A stretch of 64,000 bases of DNA, taken from positions 401,449-465,448 of the forward strand of contig VFFE01007081.1 of NCBI GenBank assembly GCA_008921705.1, in the 5' to 3' direction. Source of the stretch: Burhinus oedicnemus (Eukaryota > Chordata > Aves > Charadriiformes > Burhinidae). Every line of letters begins with the position of its first letter. The stretch's first letter is position 1. Below the pieces are notes generated by a model, which worked only from the letters and a program-made list of their open reading frames with translations, made no database searches and was not told the DNA's origin. Of this stretch, positions 34,870 through 48,600 are shown one piece after another. Made by a program: the position numbers and the translations under genes.

Positions 34870-37800
34870 TTAACCACAGTTGCTCATGAAAAATCTGTTC
34901 CCTGAAGCATGAGACAGATATTTCCTACTAAATTTTAACTCAGTCATGCAAGTCTGTGGGGAAGCAAAACCCCTTTTGTTGATTAAGGACATTGTGGAAT
35001 ACTGTTGTGCCATTACCTTGGCAGTGCCTTTTCACATTTCTTGTCAGAAGCAGAGGGTCTAACATAGGAATTGAATAGTTTTGGTAAATTATTTAAAACT
35101 TTGGCTATAAACTAAGGGATATGGAAACTGAAACTTTCGGTTTAATATTTTTAAGGTAGCTATAAAAATATTTAAGTGGCTTTTGAGTTTAGGTTGGACT
35201 AAAAGGTAGGCATTGACCCTCCCTCCCCCCAAACACAATATAAGATGCAGAGTCCACTAAGTGCACTATCCCAGCTCCAGCAGTGAAAGGCAGAAAACAC
35301 TTAGGGAAATTTTACAAGAAATAGGGCAAATAAGGTGTGGACCTTCTCCTGGCAGCTCTTCCAAGCCTCTATTGCAGAGTTTGCAGCCAGTCCTTCATTT
35401 AGGATATAGCTGGTCAAGTAAGACACCAAAGTTTTGCTGCTCTAAGGTGTCACATGCAAACAGCAGCGCAACCCAGCCTTGGAAGGTTCCTCTTTGCAAC
35501 TCAGTGCTGTTCGTCATTCCTTTATTGTCTGCCCAGCTCAGCATACACAAACTGCAAATAAATAATGAGATGAAAAGATGAATTCTGGGACCAAGAAATG
35601 CCTTATTTTTCCAGAACTTGTGGATTTAATCCAACAGCGAGCTCTGAGATTGCGTGATCATTGTGCTTTCTTGAAACAGTAACAGACAGTTCTTCACTTC
35701 CTGCTGGATTTATTGCCTGCAAATATGAGTCTGTGTGTAGGTCTTGTCATCTGATACATTTGTTTTAGTAGTCAGTATAATATGAATTGACTACTAGAAA
35801 ATGCATACTTGTTCCACAGCCAAGCTGCAATACAAAATATGTTTCCAGCTCCCTTATTTATTATTTTTTCCTGTTTATTAACACATGAAGTTCAATACTA
35901 TTACTCTTATTGAAGTCAGCAGGGCTACCTGGGCTAAGAAGTGCTTTAATTTACATGAGGTTATGAAACTGCAGCCTTTGCAGCCAGTTTAAATTTAAGA
36001 GGGAGATTCTTGCAGCAGCCAGAGAGTGAAGCAAGATGTAAAAGATGACAAGAGAGGGTGATGTTGCTGGGTGGCATGGCAGCAGGAGGGGCAGCAAGCA
36101 GGGGGTGGTAAAGACTCTTGAAAATTAGTCCTCGAGTGTCCCTAGAGTCCCTCATGGCTCAGACCTTACATGATTACTAGCTATTCTGGTCACTTTGACT
36201 TTAACTGCCTTTTGCTTTGGTATCCCGGTTGTAAATCGAGGGCGACAACAGCAGTCAATTCTACCTAGTTGTTATGACAATAAATATATGAGGCATTCAA
36301 ATACTAAGGTGAGTAACCCAAGAAGTCGATGAGGAAAATTATATTTCTGCACTGAGTCCAGTGCTTAAGCAGGGTGCAAGAAACAACAGAGGGAACATAC
36401 TGACTAAGAGATTTCCTTTGGAAAACAAAGTTGGAGATTACAAAAGCAAATCAGTCATCACAAATACAGACAAGGAGGCAGCTTTACACACCTGTATTAT
36501 CTCACAGCGTCTTAATTATTGTGCCATTGTTCTTTAATTTCATGTCATGTTTTGGGCAAAATATGCATCTCTATTTCCATGGCTTTGCAGGGACTTAGCA
36601 GTGCGTTGGGTATGTCTCAGGAAAACTGACCTTCAAAGGCACCATCACACCACGGTTTTCAGATATGATCTGAAGTATCAGCCTAGGGATGTTCAGAGCT
36701 TGGGAGCAAACTGTCACCCTTTGCAGCGACTGGTGCCCAGGTCGGCGGCAGCACCGTCTGGCTAATCAACAGTGTCGAGTGCACATTTAAATCATGCAGA
36801 AATTAGAGATATGATGAGGGCAATGGGAACCTTCTAATGGCGTGATTGCTTTAGCATGGGGAACTGATGCTGCTGACGTTTGCTGGTGCTTGGACTAGCA
36901 ATGAGGTCTTGATGTGGTGGTGAACCAGCAAACGGTGAGAGAAAAATTGGCTGCCAGCTTGTGGGAAGTAAAACCATCATAGTTGCTGAGTGCATTAATG
37001 CCAAAGAGATCTTTGTTTCAAAAACGTTGACATGCACAAAAGCAGAAGGAAAAAACCACCAAACCACCTGCTCCTCAGTTCCTCTGAAGTTAAAAGCCAG
37101 TAGCAAACTAAAGATTTTTAGATCTATTGCACCAATCTCTCATTATCAAATGTCTCTGAGATATTGACATGAATAACACTTTTAACATCAAATATCAAAC
37201 TACTTTTCTATTGGTTTCTGGGTGATGTAAATACCTGCCAGAGAGAGAGTGCCACATAACACAGAGTAGCCAAGGTGCTGCTACAGCTCTGAGACCCTGA
37301 GGCTGAGATTTAGAACAGAAAGAGATGGAGCACACATGAAAGTGAGATGTCTGTAGCTCTCATTTTTAAAGGATACACATCTTGTTTCTGGCCACAGCAT
37401 TTTTGCATGCTTTCCCAGCACACCCAGGGGCAGCCCTGACACACGCAAGTCACTCTTAATTGCAGGAGGTGCCTTGCGCAAGACAGAAAACTTTAAAAAC
37501 TGTTTGTGCGGAGATGTTCTCTCTGGGGAAAAGTACCTGTGTCAGCAAGCTGGAAGGAGCTGTTGTGAGACACATTTAAAGACGTTGTTCCTTTTTTTTT
37601 TTTTTAATGCCAGATATCTTTAACAAAACAGCAAATAACAGAAGGAAGCTCCTGCCTGATTTTGGTTTTCTCAGATTTCTTTGTTTTAGGAGTGGAGGAA
37701 CCATTTATCCCCAGGAGCCCTGGGCCCTGGCACATATGGGTGTCTAGTAAGTGTAGTTTAGTAATTGAGTGACACAGGCCAAGTTTGAACAAATGAATAG

Positions 37801-39144
37801 AGAAAAACAAAAATTAGTTACAAGGTATTTTTACCAAGGGAATTATTGCATAAAGTAAGGAATTACATCATCCATTAGCAACATGTAAAAAAATTAAAAA
37901 TATATATATAAAAAAACTAAGGGTTTGTATATTTACACATATTTATATTCAACAAGGAAAGCGTCTTATATTTGGCAGGGAAATTAAGATCTTTCTTTTC
38001 ACAATTTCAAACTTCACAAAGACAGGTCAGTTACCCATGATACCTGATTAATGCAGGTGCTCACTGGGAAAGACCTCGCTGCAGCCTGACAGAAGCTGCG
38101 GTGGATTAACAGCCTATCTTTTGAAAAACTTCACTGAATATGAAATAAAAGAAAGAGGAGAACTTTTCCAAAGAAATTTTAATTTTTTTTAATTTGTCTA
38201 TTTAACTTTCATTAGCATTTTAAAATTATTTTTGACAGCAGAGATCAGTGAGAGCTGGTTGGCATCCCTGCAGCAGAAAGCCCAACCAACAGAGTGTGCT
38301 CTGCAACAACTTCAGCAGGACTCCATCAGCACCTTTGGATCTGACCTTGCGTTGATCAAGCTGACCTCTTGAGGCAAGAGGACAGGAATTTATTTTGTGT
38401 TTTATCTTTCTTTTTTCCTTTCCTTACTTTCTGGTGTAAAGAACATCATCTAATCTTTTCCCACTTCTGAGAAACAGCTACATTTCCTTCTTTCTAAGTG
38501 TTTCCATCCTCTCCAGCCTTATATACTTACCTATGGCAAATTGTAATACTGTGCATTTACACTGCGTGGTTTCAGTTCAATGAAATTCTTAAGTGTTTAA
38601 CTGCTTTCCCATACAGCAATACCTTAATGTGTTAATAGCTAAGCACTTGTGTTAGAGCTTCCTTCAGTGAACACTATAAGCCAAACCAACCAACCCAGAA
38701 AAGTAATTTTTGCATAGTTAGGCAAAAAGCGCTTTCCACCATGCTATTAAAATACAGTTAAAAAGCAATAGTAAAGATTCATAATCAAATTACTTTTTCT
38801 ACAGTATTTCACTGGACGGCTACAACTTGACAAAAATATTTTTTGTCATGAAAGATATTTTTGTATGACAGTAATTATATATTTGTTTTAGAAATAACAC
38901 ACATTTATTCAACCAGAGACTGCATGAAAGGTCTTTATAAGCAGAATATTTCCCCCCCCCAGTTCTTCTGTAAATGTGCCAAGTACAGCTCAGACAAGTA
39001 GCCCTGATTTAAACTGGTCTAGTCACATAAGTGAAAATTACATTCTTACATAGCACCTACTGCATTGGGTCTTCAGGTATCAGGCTGTGAGAACTATGCG
39101 GAAAACAGAAAACTTCACTGCCTTTCTTGCAGCACTGAGAATTT

Positions 39145-39201
39145 CCACATATATAATTTGGAAAATTATATATATATAAAACCACATATATAATTTGGAA
39201 A
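39145..39201. repeat. 20-bp direct repeat around an AT tract
   Basis: CCACATATATAATTTGGAAA occurs perfectly at 39145-39164 and 39182-39201, separated by a TA-dinucleotide tract. It looks like a local duplication. Confidence 0.85.
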
Positions 39202-40323
39202 TTTATAAACCAGTTTCATACCTGTGTGGAAATACCTTGCATACTGGAGATAAAATCATCAAGATAACATGGATATATCTCTCGCACTACGACTGGCAGA
39301 GCTTCAAAAACCATGTCAGCAAACTCCGTGGTGGCTTCTTATTGCACATATTTAGCCAAAAAGACCGTGTTTAGTCCAGTTTAGAGATGTGCAGGAAATG
39401 ATGATGATCACTTTCCTGACAGGCAATAACTTCTTGTTAGTAAAGCCATCAGGTAAATATGTAGTTCAGTACATAAAGTAATTTCAAGCATGCATATTAT
39501 TTATTCAATTGCCTGTAACAAGTGTGGTTTGTTTCAGCTTATTCTACCACTTACTGCTTTAGAAATGCTGATTACATTTTTTCTGAGAAATAGATCTCAT
39601 CTCTGTCATGCTGACACTTTTTTGACACTGTTTTTCAGGTTACCATAAAATCCCTTGAAGTCTCTACACATTCTGAAGGTGATTACCTAAAACGCCATTT
39701 CATACAATCAAGTGTCATATTTCTCTTCATTTACATACACTATTTTGTTGACTTCCAGGGAATATAGCTGTGTAAGTAAAGGCCATACATCAGTAAAATA
39801 TTACTATGCAAATAGTGATAGAAAAACATCTGGTCAACCCATCATTTTATTGAAGTCCAGAAACTAAACCTTCCACACAGCACAACGGTCTGAATTCCAA
39901 GAGAGTGAATTTGTTCATAATGTGATAATCCTTTAGCAGCAGAGAACATAACTTTTTTTTTTCTGAAACTGAGCTGAAAAATAAATTATTTCTGAACCGA
40001 AACCCTGTATGTTGTGTTTCAGCATAGAACAAATGGTTTATAGCTCTATGATATGGTAACATTTTCTCTTTGAGAGAGATTAGTATGCAGCTTACAATAA
40101 GTAAGAAAGGTTAAAATATATTTAAAATTAAAAATAATCTCCTTTTCCGTTGTAATATATGGAACAGCCTGACTTCTGAGAGCCTACCAGCTTGTTCTTC
40201 TTTGTTACTTATTCTTTAGGAAACTACTCCCCTGCAGGAGTTTCATAATGATAAATTTTAACTCTGAAATTTCAAAATGCCTTAAAGTTTTCATTAAAAT
40301 TTAGAAGACTGCCAGTACCATCA

Positions 40324-40367
40324 TTTCAGCTTGGAATGGCCAGAATTTCAGTTTGGAATGGCCAGAA
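40324..40367. repeat. 22-bp tandem duplication
   Basis: Two head-to-tail copies of a 22-bp unit (40324-40345 and 40346-40367) differ at one base (C versus T at the seventh position). It is a recent local duplication. Confidence 0.9.
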
Positions 40368-43300
40368 TTAGAAACTGTTTTTGAAGGGTACTATATAATT
40401 TTTTTTTTTGTATTCTAAAACTCCAGGTATTGTCATCTTTATGGAAAGGACTTCAATTGAAATTCTATCTTCTTTCCCAAATATAAAAGCAAAACATTTA
40501 AAAACACACAGGAAATGCAGCCCCGAGCCTTCTTGCTCAGTGACGAGATATATGGTTTGCATTTTTCTAATATTCTCAGCATGAATTAGCTGGAGTCAGT
40601 TAAAGATGGTGATCAGTGAAATATTGCTCTTCACTTGGCGCTGGAGAGATTTAGGATGTGAAAATTAGAATTTAGCAGACATTCTAAGTGAGGGAAAAAA
40701 AAAAAAAAGGAAACTAGCCAAATCCTACAGTTCTGTATTTTAAAATCCCAAACCCACACAGAAAGAAAAGCATTCACAGGGAAATCGCCCTGCAAAGTCA
40801 CGTTATCCTGGTTTTATTTGGTGACACTGAGCAGATCAATTGTTCTCTGTCTCCAGCACAATTCATCTGTTTTTTCTCTTTCTAAATTGTCCCTTCTTTA
40901 GTCAGTATCTTCTACTACGTGCCCCCGAAATAACATCCCCCACCTTCTTTGGCAACTTCCTTCACAGATTAAAAACAGCTTATAATGAAATACTGGACCA
41001 AATAGTGCTTATAGCATTTTGGGCCACACGGGACATGAAATTACTCTCCTCTCAGTGCTGTGAGTGATGCATAAGAAGTCAATAGCAGACGCAGGGTCAC
41101 AGTGTTCCCCTTATCCTGCTCTTGCTGTTCATCAACTCATGATACACCCCCCACTTCTCTGCACCCCTCTCAATAGGGACATAAACCTAAAGGCTCTCTT
41201 GAGAGGTCCTACTAGCTCTGCTTCAAAAGAGTTGCAGAAGAGTTGGACATTTTGGGTAATTCTTGCTTGATTTATTAAGGAGCAAGAATTTAAAATGGTT
41301 TGATTTTTTTCCTACGCTGAATTTTCTTTGAAGGGTGCAGAAGCGTACGCTCTCATTTGTTCCCTTTCCCAAGCAGAGCAGCCGAATTCACTCGCAGTCC
41401 ACTCACTCAAAGCAAAAAGCCAGGTTCTTTGCCTAGCTCTTTGTCTTGTTTTAAAGCCAATTGTTTGCTTCTGCCAACTCGTAATTGCACAGAAAGGCTG
41501 ATGTCTGCGAGTGTGAAAGGAGGTTTTCTATCATTATGTCTAATGGCTGTTCTACTCTGTTGGTGATTATTCATTTACCTCTGATGTTTGCGGCTCCTGG
41601 CAGCAGTTACTAGAGGACTTGCAGCAGTTCGGTGTTATTTCCTACATGTCTTTCACAGAATCATTTGTTTTCTGTTCCAGGAAAACATCAACATCTTAAT
41701 GCAATTTATTCCTCTGATTAATGAGAGAAGTAAACCCACCCATTTTTCTAATTTACACTCATTCTATTTAATAAGCTACAGTTGTAGGTATTCAAGAATA
41801 TTTGAATTGATAACACACCTTGAAATTTTAATCCCTGTGTGGAAAAGAAAGCATCTTTACCCGATTAGTCTCACTTTTTCTTACCACCTGCTACAGGAAA
41901 CAGAGATATTAGGGAAAAAGAATTTTGCAATAATCAGGTAGGTTTGGCAAAGTGATATTTTGTCTCTGTGTGCTCGCTGTGACGCATGAGGAGGCAGCTG
42001 GCTTTTATCTGCCATGAGCAATAGGTCTGTCATTGGGGAATCTAAATTATGACACCCTCCTTGAGAATCCCAAGACTGTGCCCAAAACACCATCAGCCGC
42101 TTCAGAGACTAAAATTCACATTCCCTACCTAGTCCATTTTGAAAGTCCATTTAGTCAAATAGTCTTTTTCTATAAAGACTGTAGAATTAAATGATTACTT
42201 AGTAAATGTGAAACAGGCCAAAATGAGTCCTGGTATTTACTGAGGCAGTGCCATGGCCATCAGTGGAGAGATATGTATTTACAGAATATACATTTGATCC
42301 AGTCAGTACTGGTGAAAAGTATGAGACTGCATTTTAACTGACATCCTGACACCTTAAACACTTGGATGACGGTCTGCAGCTGTAAGAGGCACCCATCCCC
42401 CCACCTTTGGTTTTAGCAGACAGTTTTACACTTAAAAGGAAGTTAATTTCTTTAAGCCTTAAAGATAAAGCTTTTTGCTTAAATTTTTAGCAGGAAGAAC
42501 TTAACTGTCTCTTACTGAATAAGTAATGATTCAATACATCTTAATCAGAGTATATGTCCTTCAGAGACTGAAGGTCTTGTGAAAATTCACCTGCAGCCCA
42601 TTTGTAATGTCAGTTTGATGTTCAGCACTTGGTACCATCAAAAACGCAGACTCATTTCGTCATCATCTCTTTTGTGCTTTCTCTGAAGTTACCAGCCCAG
42701 ATCTCTTGTCTGGTTTAAATAGGTATCAAATGTATAATTTCTCACGGTAGTTATATTCATTATTTACTACCTCCTTTCTTGTATGGTCTGATATGGTACC
42801 CTGTCACTGTTGATCAATGGGAATGTTTTTATACTGCCTTCCTATGTAATTTACACGGAGCTTGGCATCTTTGGCCCCGGTTTTCCATGACAATGGAAAT
42901 ACCTGTTCAAGTGCAAACTCCACTGCAAAGTTTTCCAAAGACAGTTGTTGAAAGATAACTCAATTTTCAATGTTTAGTTTGTTCTGCCTAAGGAACTTCA
43001 GTTTTCTTCTCCAAGGAGTTAATCTGTTAATTAGTTCAGCCGCCCATTCTTATTCAATGAAAAATAATTATTCCTCCAAAAGCATTTCTTCACAACGTTG
43101 AAGGATTTTATCAGATCCTCTCCATTAGTGTGGGGTGTTTTACTGGGAGTCTGGTGACTGGCAGAAGATGTCGGCATACCATGGATATGGTCACCAGCAA
43201 CTTCTGAATCCAAAGTGCTGCAACAGAAGCTGAGAGCTCGGCAGCCCAAAACCTTCTCTGAAAAATAGCCCGTTCTGTACAGCAAACAAAAAGCCAGAAG

Positions 43301-43880
43301 CTTCAGTAGGGGAAAGGAATAGATTTGCTTCTGGATGAACATTACCATCCTGTCAAATGTCGCTCAGGACTGATTCCATGGGTATGAACAAGAGGCTCAA
43401 AAAGACAAATTTTGCCATGCAAGTGAATAATCTGTCACTTGCCTTCCCTCAGTTTTACTGCTGCTAGTGGGCTTCATATGGGTTTTGCTGGCATGTGATG
43501 TAAAGTTCTGGTAACTTTGAGGAGATTTTTTAAAAAGGCTGGATAATTTCATGCAATCATTACCCACCTCTTGCTGCTTGGCATGCTGAAATAATAAGGG
43601 TAATTGAATATCACGCTTCTGGGTGTGAGCTAATTGCCTGCAGCGCTCTGGAAGGATGTTTCTTCCCTGTACACCACATAGCATAATTGGATAGGTAATA
43701 GGCATTATGGGAGCCTTCCACCTTCCTCAAGAATATCAGTGCAGAAGGCAAGATGTCAAGTTAGATGAACAAATGATTTAATCCAGTATGGTGAGCCCTC
43801 TGCTCCTATGGTGCCATGGTGAGCAACTGGTTGGACTGCAGGACATGCACCTGCCATTGTGTAATGAGGTCCTGAGTAAC

Positions 43881-46800
43881 CTGGGTCATTATTTTTAACC
43901 TAAATGCCAGCAAAAGCCCCAAACTTCTCAAAATGCTCATCTCTATGGCAACCTTCATATAAAATATTGTTCAGTTGTGAATTAATATGTATGTATGCTT
44001 AAATGAGAACCCGAAGCGACTATTCCTGGTTTTACAAGCACACCATCCCCTGAATCCCTTTAATCTTCTCTGTGTGCTGTGTGCTCTGAATGTCAGGTAA
44101 TGGAGAGGCACAGTGTGAGCTCAATTAGTTTAAAAGCTTATCAGTGTAATTGGGCAGGATGAGCTGTATTATCTTGCCAAATAGGACTCAACACTTTGAA
44201 GTTATTTACTCCATTCTATATTCTTCCAAATGCAATTAATTGCATAACCATTAGCAACTAATATTAATTAATTAATGGGGTTCCAACATAATTGTATGTG
44301 ATAGACATCACCAAATAAGTCCTTCGAGATGACTGGAAGGTAGGGAAGGGAGCTGCTACCATGAATACCAAATCTCCTCAGCAGACTGACTCACCTACAA
44401 ATCGTGTTCAGGAACGATTAGAAAAATGGCCTATGCTAAAGAGGACTCTAGAGCACGCACTGCCACAGATGCGGCCTCAGCACAGAGACGTGGGGCATTA
44501 TTAAATCAGAATAACCTTGGTGAAAACAGGACTCTCAAAAAGCTATCTAAAAGAATGACCTTACTACTTTTGTCTGCCTTAAACAAACAGCATTTCACTG
44601 ACTTCAACAAATTTCTGTCCTTCAAACTCTTTTTACTAGCTAAACACTCTTCCCTACAATTTCAGACAATTGGGGCTGAAACCTTTCCGTGCAATAAGCC
44701 ATTTACTCTGGGGGTTGTTTGCCAAGAAGCCCTGCCTGTGCTTGTCAGCACACCGCTGCTCCGTTTTCTCCCTTCACCACTAGAATAGCCTCCGCCCCAG
44801 AAAAGCAAGCACATCGAAGGTATGTTCTGGGCTGCTCTGCTTGCTGCCCTGTTTTCTTGCAGACAGCAATGCAGAAGCTACACAAAGTTGTATCACTGAC
44901 CATCCAGCTGCTGAATTAAAGTCCCAGAATACTGTTGCTATTATGCCATCAGAAGTGCCACCGTTCACAGCAGCCGTAACCCCTGAATGCCTGTGGTTAT
45001 CTCAGGTCCTGAACCGTCTTACTAGCTAGAACAGGCTGTTATGACCCTAACCAATTTTCTGACATGTGTCCATCATGCATTAGCAGGGTACTGCTGTTAT
45101 GATCAAAATTTCCAGGAGCAAGCATTCATTTGACATTCCTGATTTGGGCTATCTAGGGAGCCTGTGTTTCGGTGGGATGAGTGTGTGAGCCAGGCTCCAT
45201 CCGTACCCACTGACTTTCTGCAAGGATATGAGCACCTCTGACATTCAGAAAGCATATCCTACCTAAGCAAATTCAGAAGTAACTAGAAAGTAATGGGTTT
45301 TGATCAAAATACTAGCTATAGGGTGTGACAGGTAGACCAGATACCTTCCACATGAGACCTGTAATACAAATAGGCTTGGAACAGGTAAGAGAGGAGATGA
45401 AGTGAGATTTATTTTCAGAAAATTTAATTAGTTGAATATCCATTTTTAGCTGCATTTTTATCTGAATGTCCCCTGCTGTTTCTTCTGGATTCTGCTTTGC
45501 TTCTGTCCTTCACTGTGGGACAGTGTTGTTATACACAATTAAACACATTTCCAATTTGCGCTCCTGAGACTGTGGCAGCTGTACTTCAATAGAGGGTGAA
45601 GACAGACCAGATGGATAGAAGGTGAAGTGCTGTCAGCCCTCTGGGATTGAACATGCCACAGAAATGCAAACAGAACCTATAGTTTATAAGGGAAAATAAT
45701 GTCCTGACAGTCTGATGAAAGACTAACTCAGAAACCCCTCATCCTCCCAAAAATTAAGATCTGGGAAGACTGATATGGGTGCACTGTCAAGGACTTCATC
45801 TTTTTTATCCTTTTTTAGCTTTTTTTTTTTTTATGAGACACTGTATCAATCTAATCTGAATGAGGAAAGTCACCTTCCCTGGTGCTCAGTTTCATTTTCT
45901 TCAAGCAATAGAAATGAAAATGAAAATTCCACTTAAAAAACATGAAAAGAAGAACATTCCCACCAAGGTAGAAAATAATCTTCAACAACCCCACAAATAA
46001 AACTGTTTAAAACTGTCACTTACAGCCTTAAAAAATGAAGCCCTGCGAGTCAGGCTGTTCAAAACCATGTGCGGGTGCTGCGCATTTTTTTCTCAAAGAC
46101 CAATAGAAACTGCACTGACTTAAAAATTCAATAAATACATAGCAAGGGAACACTTGAGAAGGGAGAGGAGAGACAGAGATGAAGCCAAGTTAATTTGGAA
46201 GCTGCTTTAAGAAAAGAATAAGAATGCTGTTACAACAGTTCTTCCGGGACTTCCCGTTCTGTGCATTAGTCAGTAATGAAAGAAGGTGCTGATGTGTATA
46301 TCAACATTTAAGTCCATGATACTTCTGGCAAAGTGTTGCTTTTAGCTTTATCCTTTCACTTTTCATACTGTATCTATTTCACATGCGTGCGTTCCTATTT
46401 CTTATAGGCCAGATGCTGCACATCCGAAGCAGTGCTAGGTCCTACGAGATCAATGAAATTCTTAAGCTGAGCTACAAAGCAGGATATCATTATGCTTCCA
46501 TGTGTTAATCTTTATGATCCTGAGCAAAGCAACCACCTGTGGTGGGGTATGAATTCCCTTATCCCAGCAGTAAGCAACTCTTCACCTGGCCAGTTCTAGC
46601 CAAGCCAGAAGCAATGAATTGTGTGAATATCTGCTCCCCTGTCAAGTGTACGGATCTGCCCTTTGTGTATATATTACAGCAAAGATTTCTAGTCAGCCAG
46701 CTTGACATTATTCTGTGAATTGACTATGAAATGATACAGATAAAGGGTTGTATGCCCAGGAATGACCAATTCAAGCGTGGCGAATATTGACTGAAACAGA

Positions 46801-48240
46801 ATATTTTGGATTATGAGGGGCTTGCTTGGATTTTTCTGTAAGCACCTGAGACATACTCAGTGTTTGTATTCTCAACATCCCGTCCTGTTTTACAGACACA
46901 CCACCCAGCCCCAGCAGCAAGAGGAGCTCATTGCACTGGCTGCTCTGTAGATAGACAGCTGAAAAAATTGCCCTTGCCCAAAACCATACAACGAAATCTG
47001 GGTTTCTACAGGTACAAGCTTTTACCCAGTTTCAGAGAGGTAAAAGGAATAAAGGAAATAAATCTTGTGTTGCTGAGGTTAGTGACCTGAAACCTCCAGG
47101 GACAGAGGATGAGTGAGGATGGAGGAAACTTGCTTTCACACCACGTGGTGCCCCAGGGACACGTAACCCTGGCACAGTCTGCTCCGTCAAGTGAGATCAA
47201 GATGAAGGAGCTTTTAGGTGGGTCTCTCAGGAACTTGCCCTTTTCCATAGTGAAGTGTTTTCCCTGCAAAATGTTATCGGAGCTCCCTGGGCTCTCTTGT
47301 CAAGATGTCCCCATTAGAGAGTTAATCACAGAAATTATACGAGATACGCAGTAAACTGTAGGGGAGGTTCATCCTTCCTCCCTTTTGTAGTAAGTTACAG
47401 ATATTATAATGTGAAATATTATGATATAAGAATGTATTATTCCCTCAAAAATATCTTGGGGGGAAGTAGAAGATAATATAGCTGAATTTAAGGAAATTTT
47501 CCAGTTACAATATAGCTACTTGCAGGGTAAATGGTTGCTCTTTGCCAAGTGCAAAAGCATTATGATACAGTATAGAAGAACAAGCCCATGGCAAAGGCAA
47601 ACTGTAATCACCACAGAAGGTAGTACTAAAAAAAGAATCTTCTATGGATTTCTGTATTTTCCCTAAATCATGTCTATTTTTCAGTTGGCAAGACACAGAA
47701 CAAATTAAAATACAAGAAACAGCATTTGGGCCCACATGTGGGCAGCAGATTTTGATGAAGTGGGTGACAGACATTTTATTAGGATCCCACAAACACCAGG
47801 ATCTGTAAAGCTAGAGCCTTTTTTTCCCCTACTTTCTTGGGGATGCTGGGAACATTTTGACAGAGTTGCTAAAGCACACACACAGGGGTCTTTGCATAGT
47901 TTCTTCTCCTGGTGTGCTTTGCCTGACTTTCCAGGTCACTCATTTCCCTTTCAAGCTGGTTTCTCCAGCTATCCCATTTGTATAAAATTAAACAGCAATT
48001 TTTCTTTGCGTTTCTCTTTGCCTGTGTGCCCAGACGGGCAGCAGGTTGGCTTGGTGCGCAGGCAGGAGGTCTGGGCTCTCCGCTGCCCTCTGAAACGGGC
48101 TGGCAGGAGTCCCACCAGGATTTCATCGCGATACCCCAACCACATTTTGTGATGACTCTCACAACTTTGCTCATATAAGAAGGCTCGTGTGGATTTTTTT
48201 AAGTGTTAGTCTGCCTCCGGTTTTGTGCCAGGCTGCAACA
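43881..48240. other. Gene-poor stretch with candidate regulatory DNA
   Basis: Apart from the homeodomain-core cluster at 44115-44285 there is no recognised gene or repeat. A poly-T run lies near 45820-45832. Frames such as 44426-44788 and 47736-48152 on the plus strand have no recognisable domain. Confidence 0.5.
44115..44285. promoter_or_regulatory. Candidate homeodomain-site cluster (possible enhancer)
   Basis: About ten TAAT/ATTA cores fall in 170 bp. They include a perfect 14-bp palindrome TGCAATTAATTGCA (44231-44244) and an ATTAATTAATTAAT run (44263-44276). A TTATCTTGCC/GATA-like site is also present near 44170. Clusters like this are common in homeodomain-bound enhancers of vertebrate gene deserts, but AT-rich DNA also produces TAAT cores by chance. 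Function is inferred only. Confidence 0.3.
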
Positions 48241-48600
48241 GCTGACGTTTCTACAAACTCTCCCTTTCCCTAAGCCCCGCGCACAGACACAAGGGCATGC
48301 TGCGGTCAGCAAGGGGCTTCCTACACTGACTTCGCTGTATTTTTCTCCCCGAGGGGAAGAGATGCCCCAGGCGAGGAGTCTGGACCACCAGTGCCGACAA
48401 TGCCGCTGCAGCAGGCACCCACCAGCTTGGTCCCAGGGTATTTAAAGATTGTTTATAGCTCTGAGGTGAGGGGCCGGTCTCTGCTGGGAGGCTGCCCTCA
48501 AATCTGCTCCGCTGGCACACTGGCGCTTCCCACCAGGAGGGCACAGGCTGGCTGTGTACAACGGAGCTCTCCCAGACTGCAATGAACTCCCACAGCAACC
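48241..48600. promoter_or_regulatory. CpG-richer pocket
   Basis: I count 13 CpG dinucleotides in about 360 bp, in GC-rich sequence, against very few in the surrounding desert. It is too CpG-poor to call a strict CpG island. It could be a small promoter or enhancer, or GC-biased conversion. A TATTTAAAG sequence lies at about 48439-48447. Confidence 0.3.

Larger units (their letters stand above)
34114..43880. other. Gene-poor, transposon-poor stretch
   Basis: Almost 10 kb of mostly AT-rich DNA with no gene, CR1 or LTR that I can recognise. It contains short local repeats listed separately, a poly-T run near 37592-37605, an AT-dinucleotide patch near 37895-37912, and a poly-A run near 40695-40708. 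TTAA/ATTA-rich segments near 36.48-36.55 and 38.56-38.66 kb look like candidate conserved non-coding sequence, but only alignment could show this. Confidence 0.5.

Noticed and set aside
36301..36320. Good splice-donor consensus (AAG then GTGAGT)
   Set aside because: A single donor match with no matching acceptor or open frame; these occur by chance.
44426..44788. Plus-strand 120-codon frame
   Set aside because: No domain or conserved motif visible and no exon signals at its ends.
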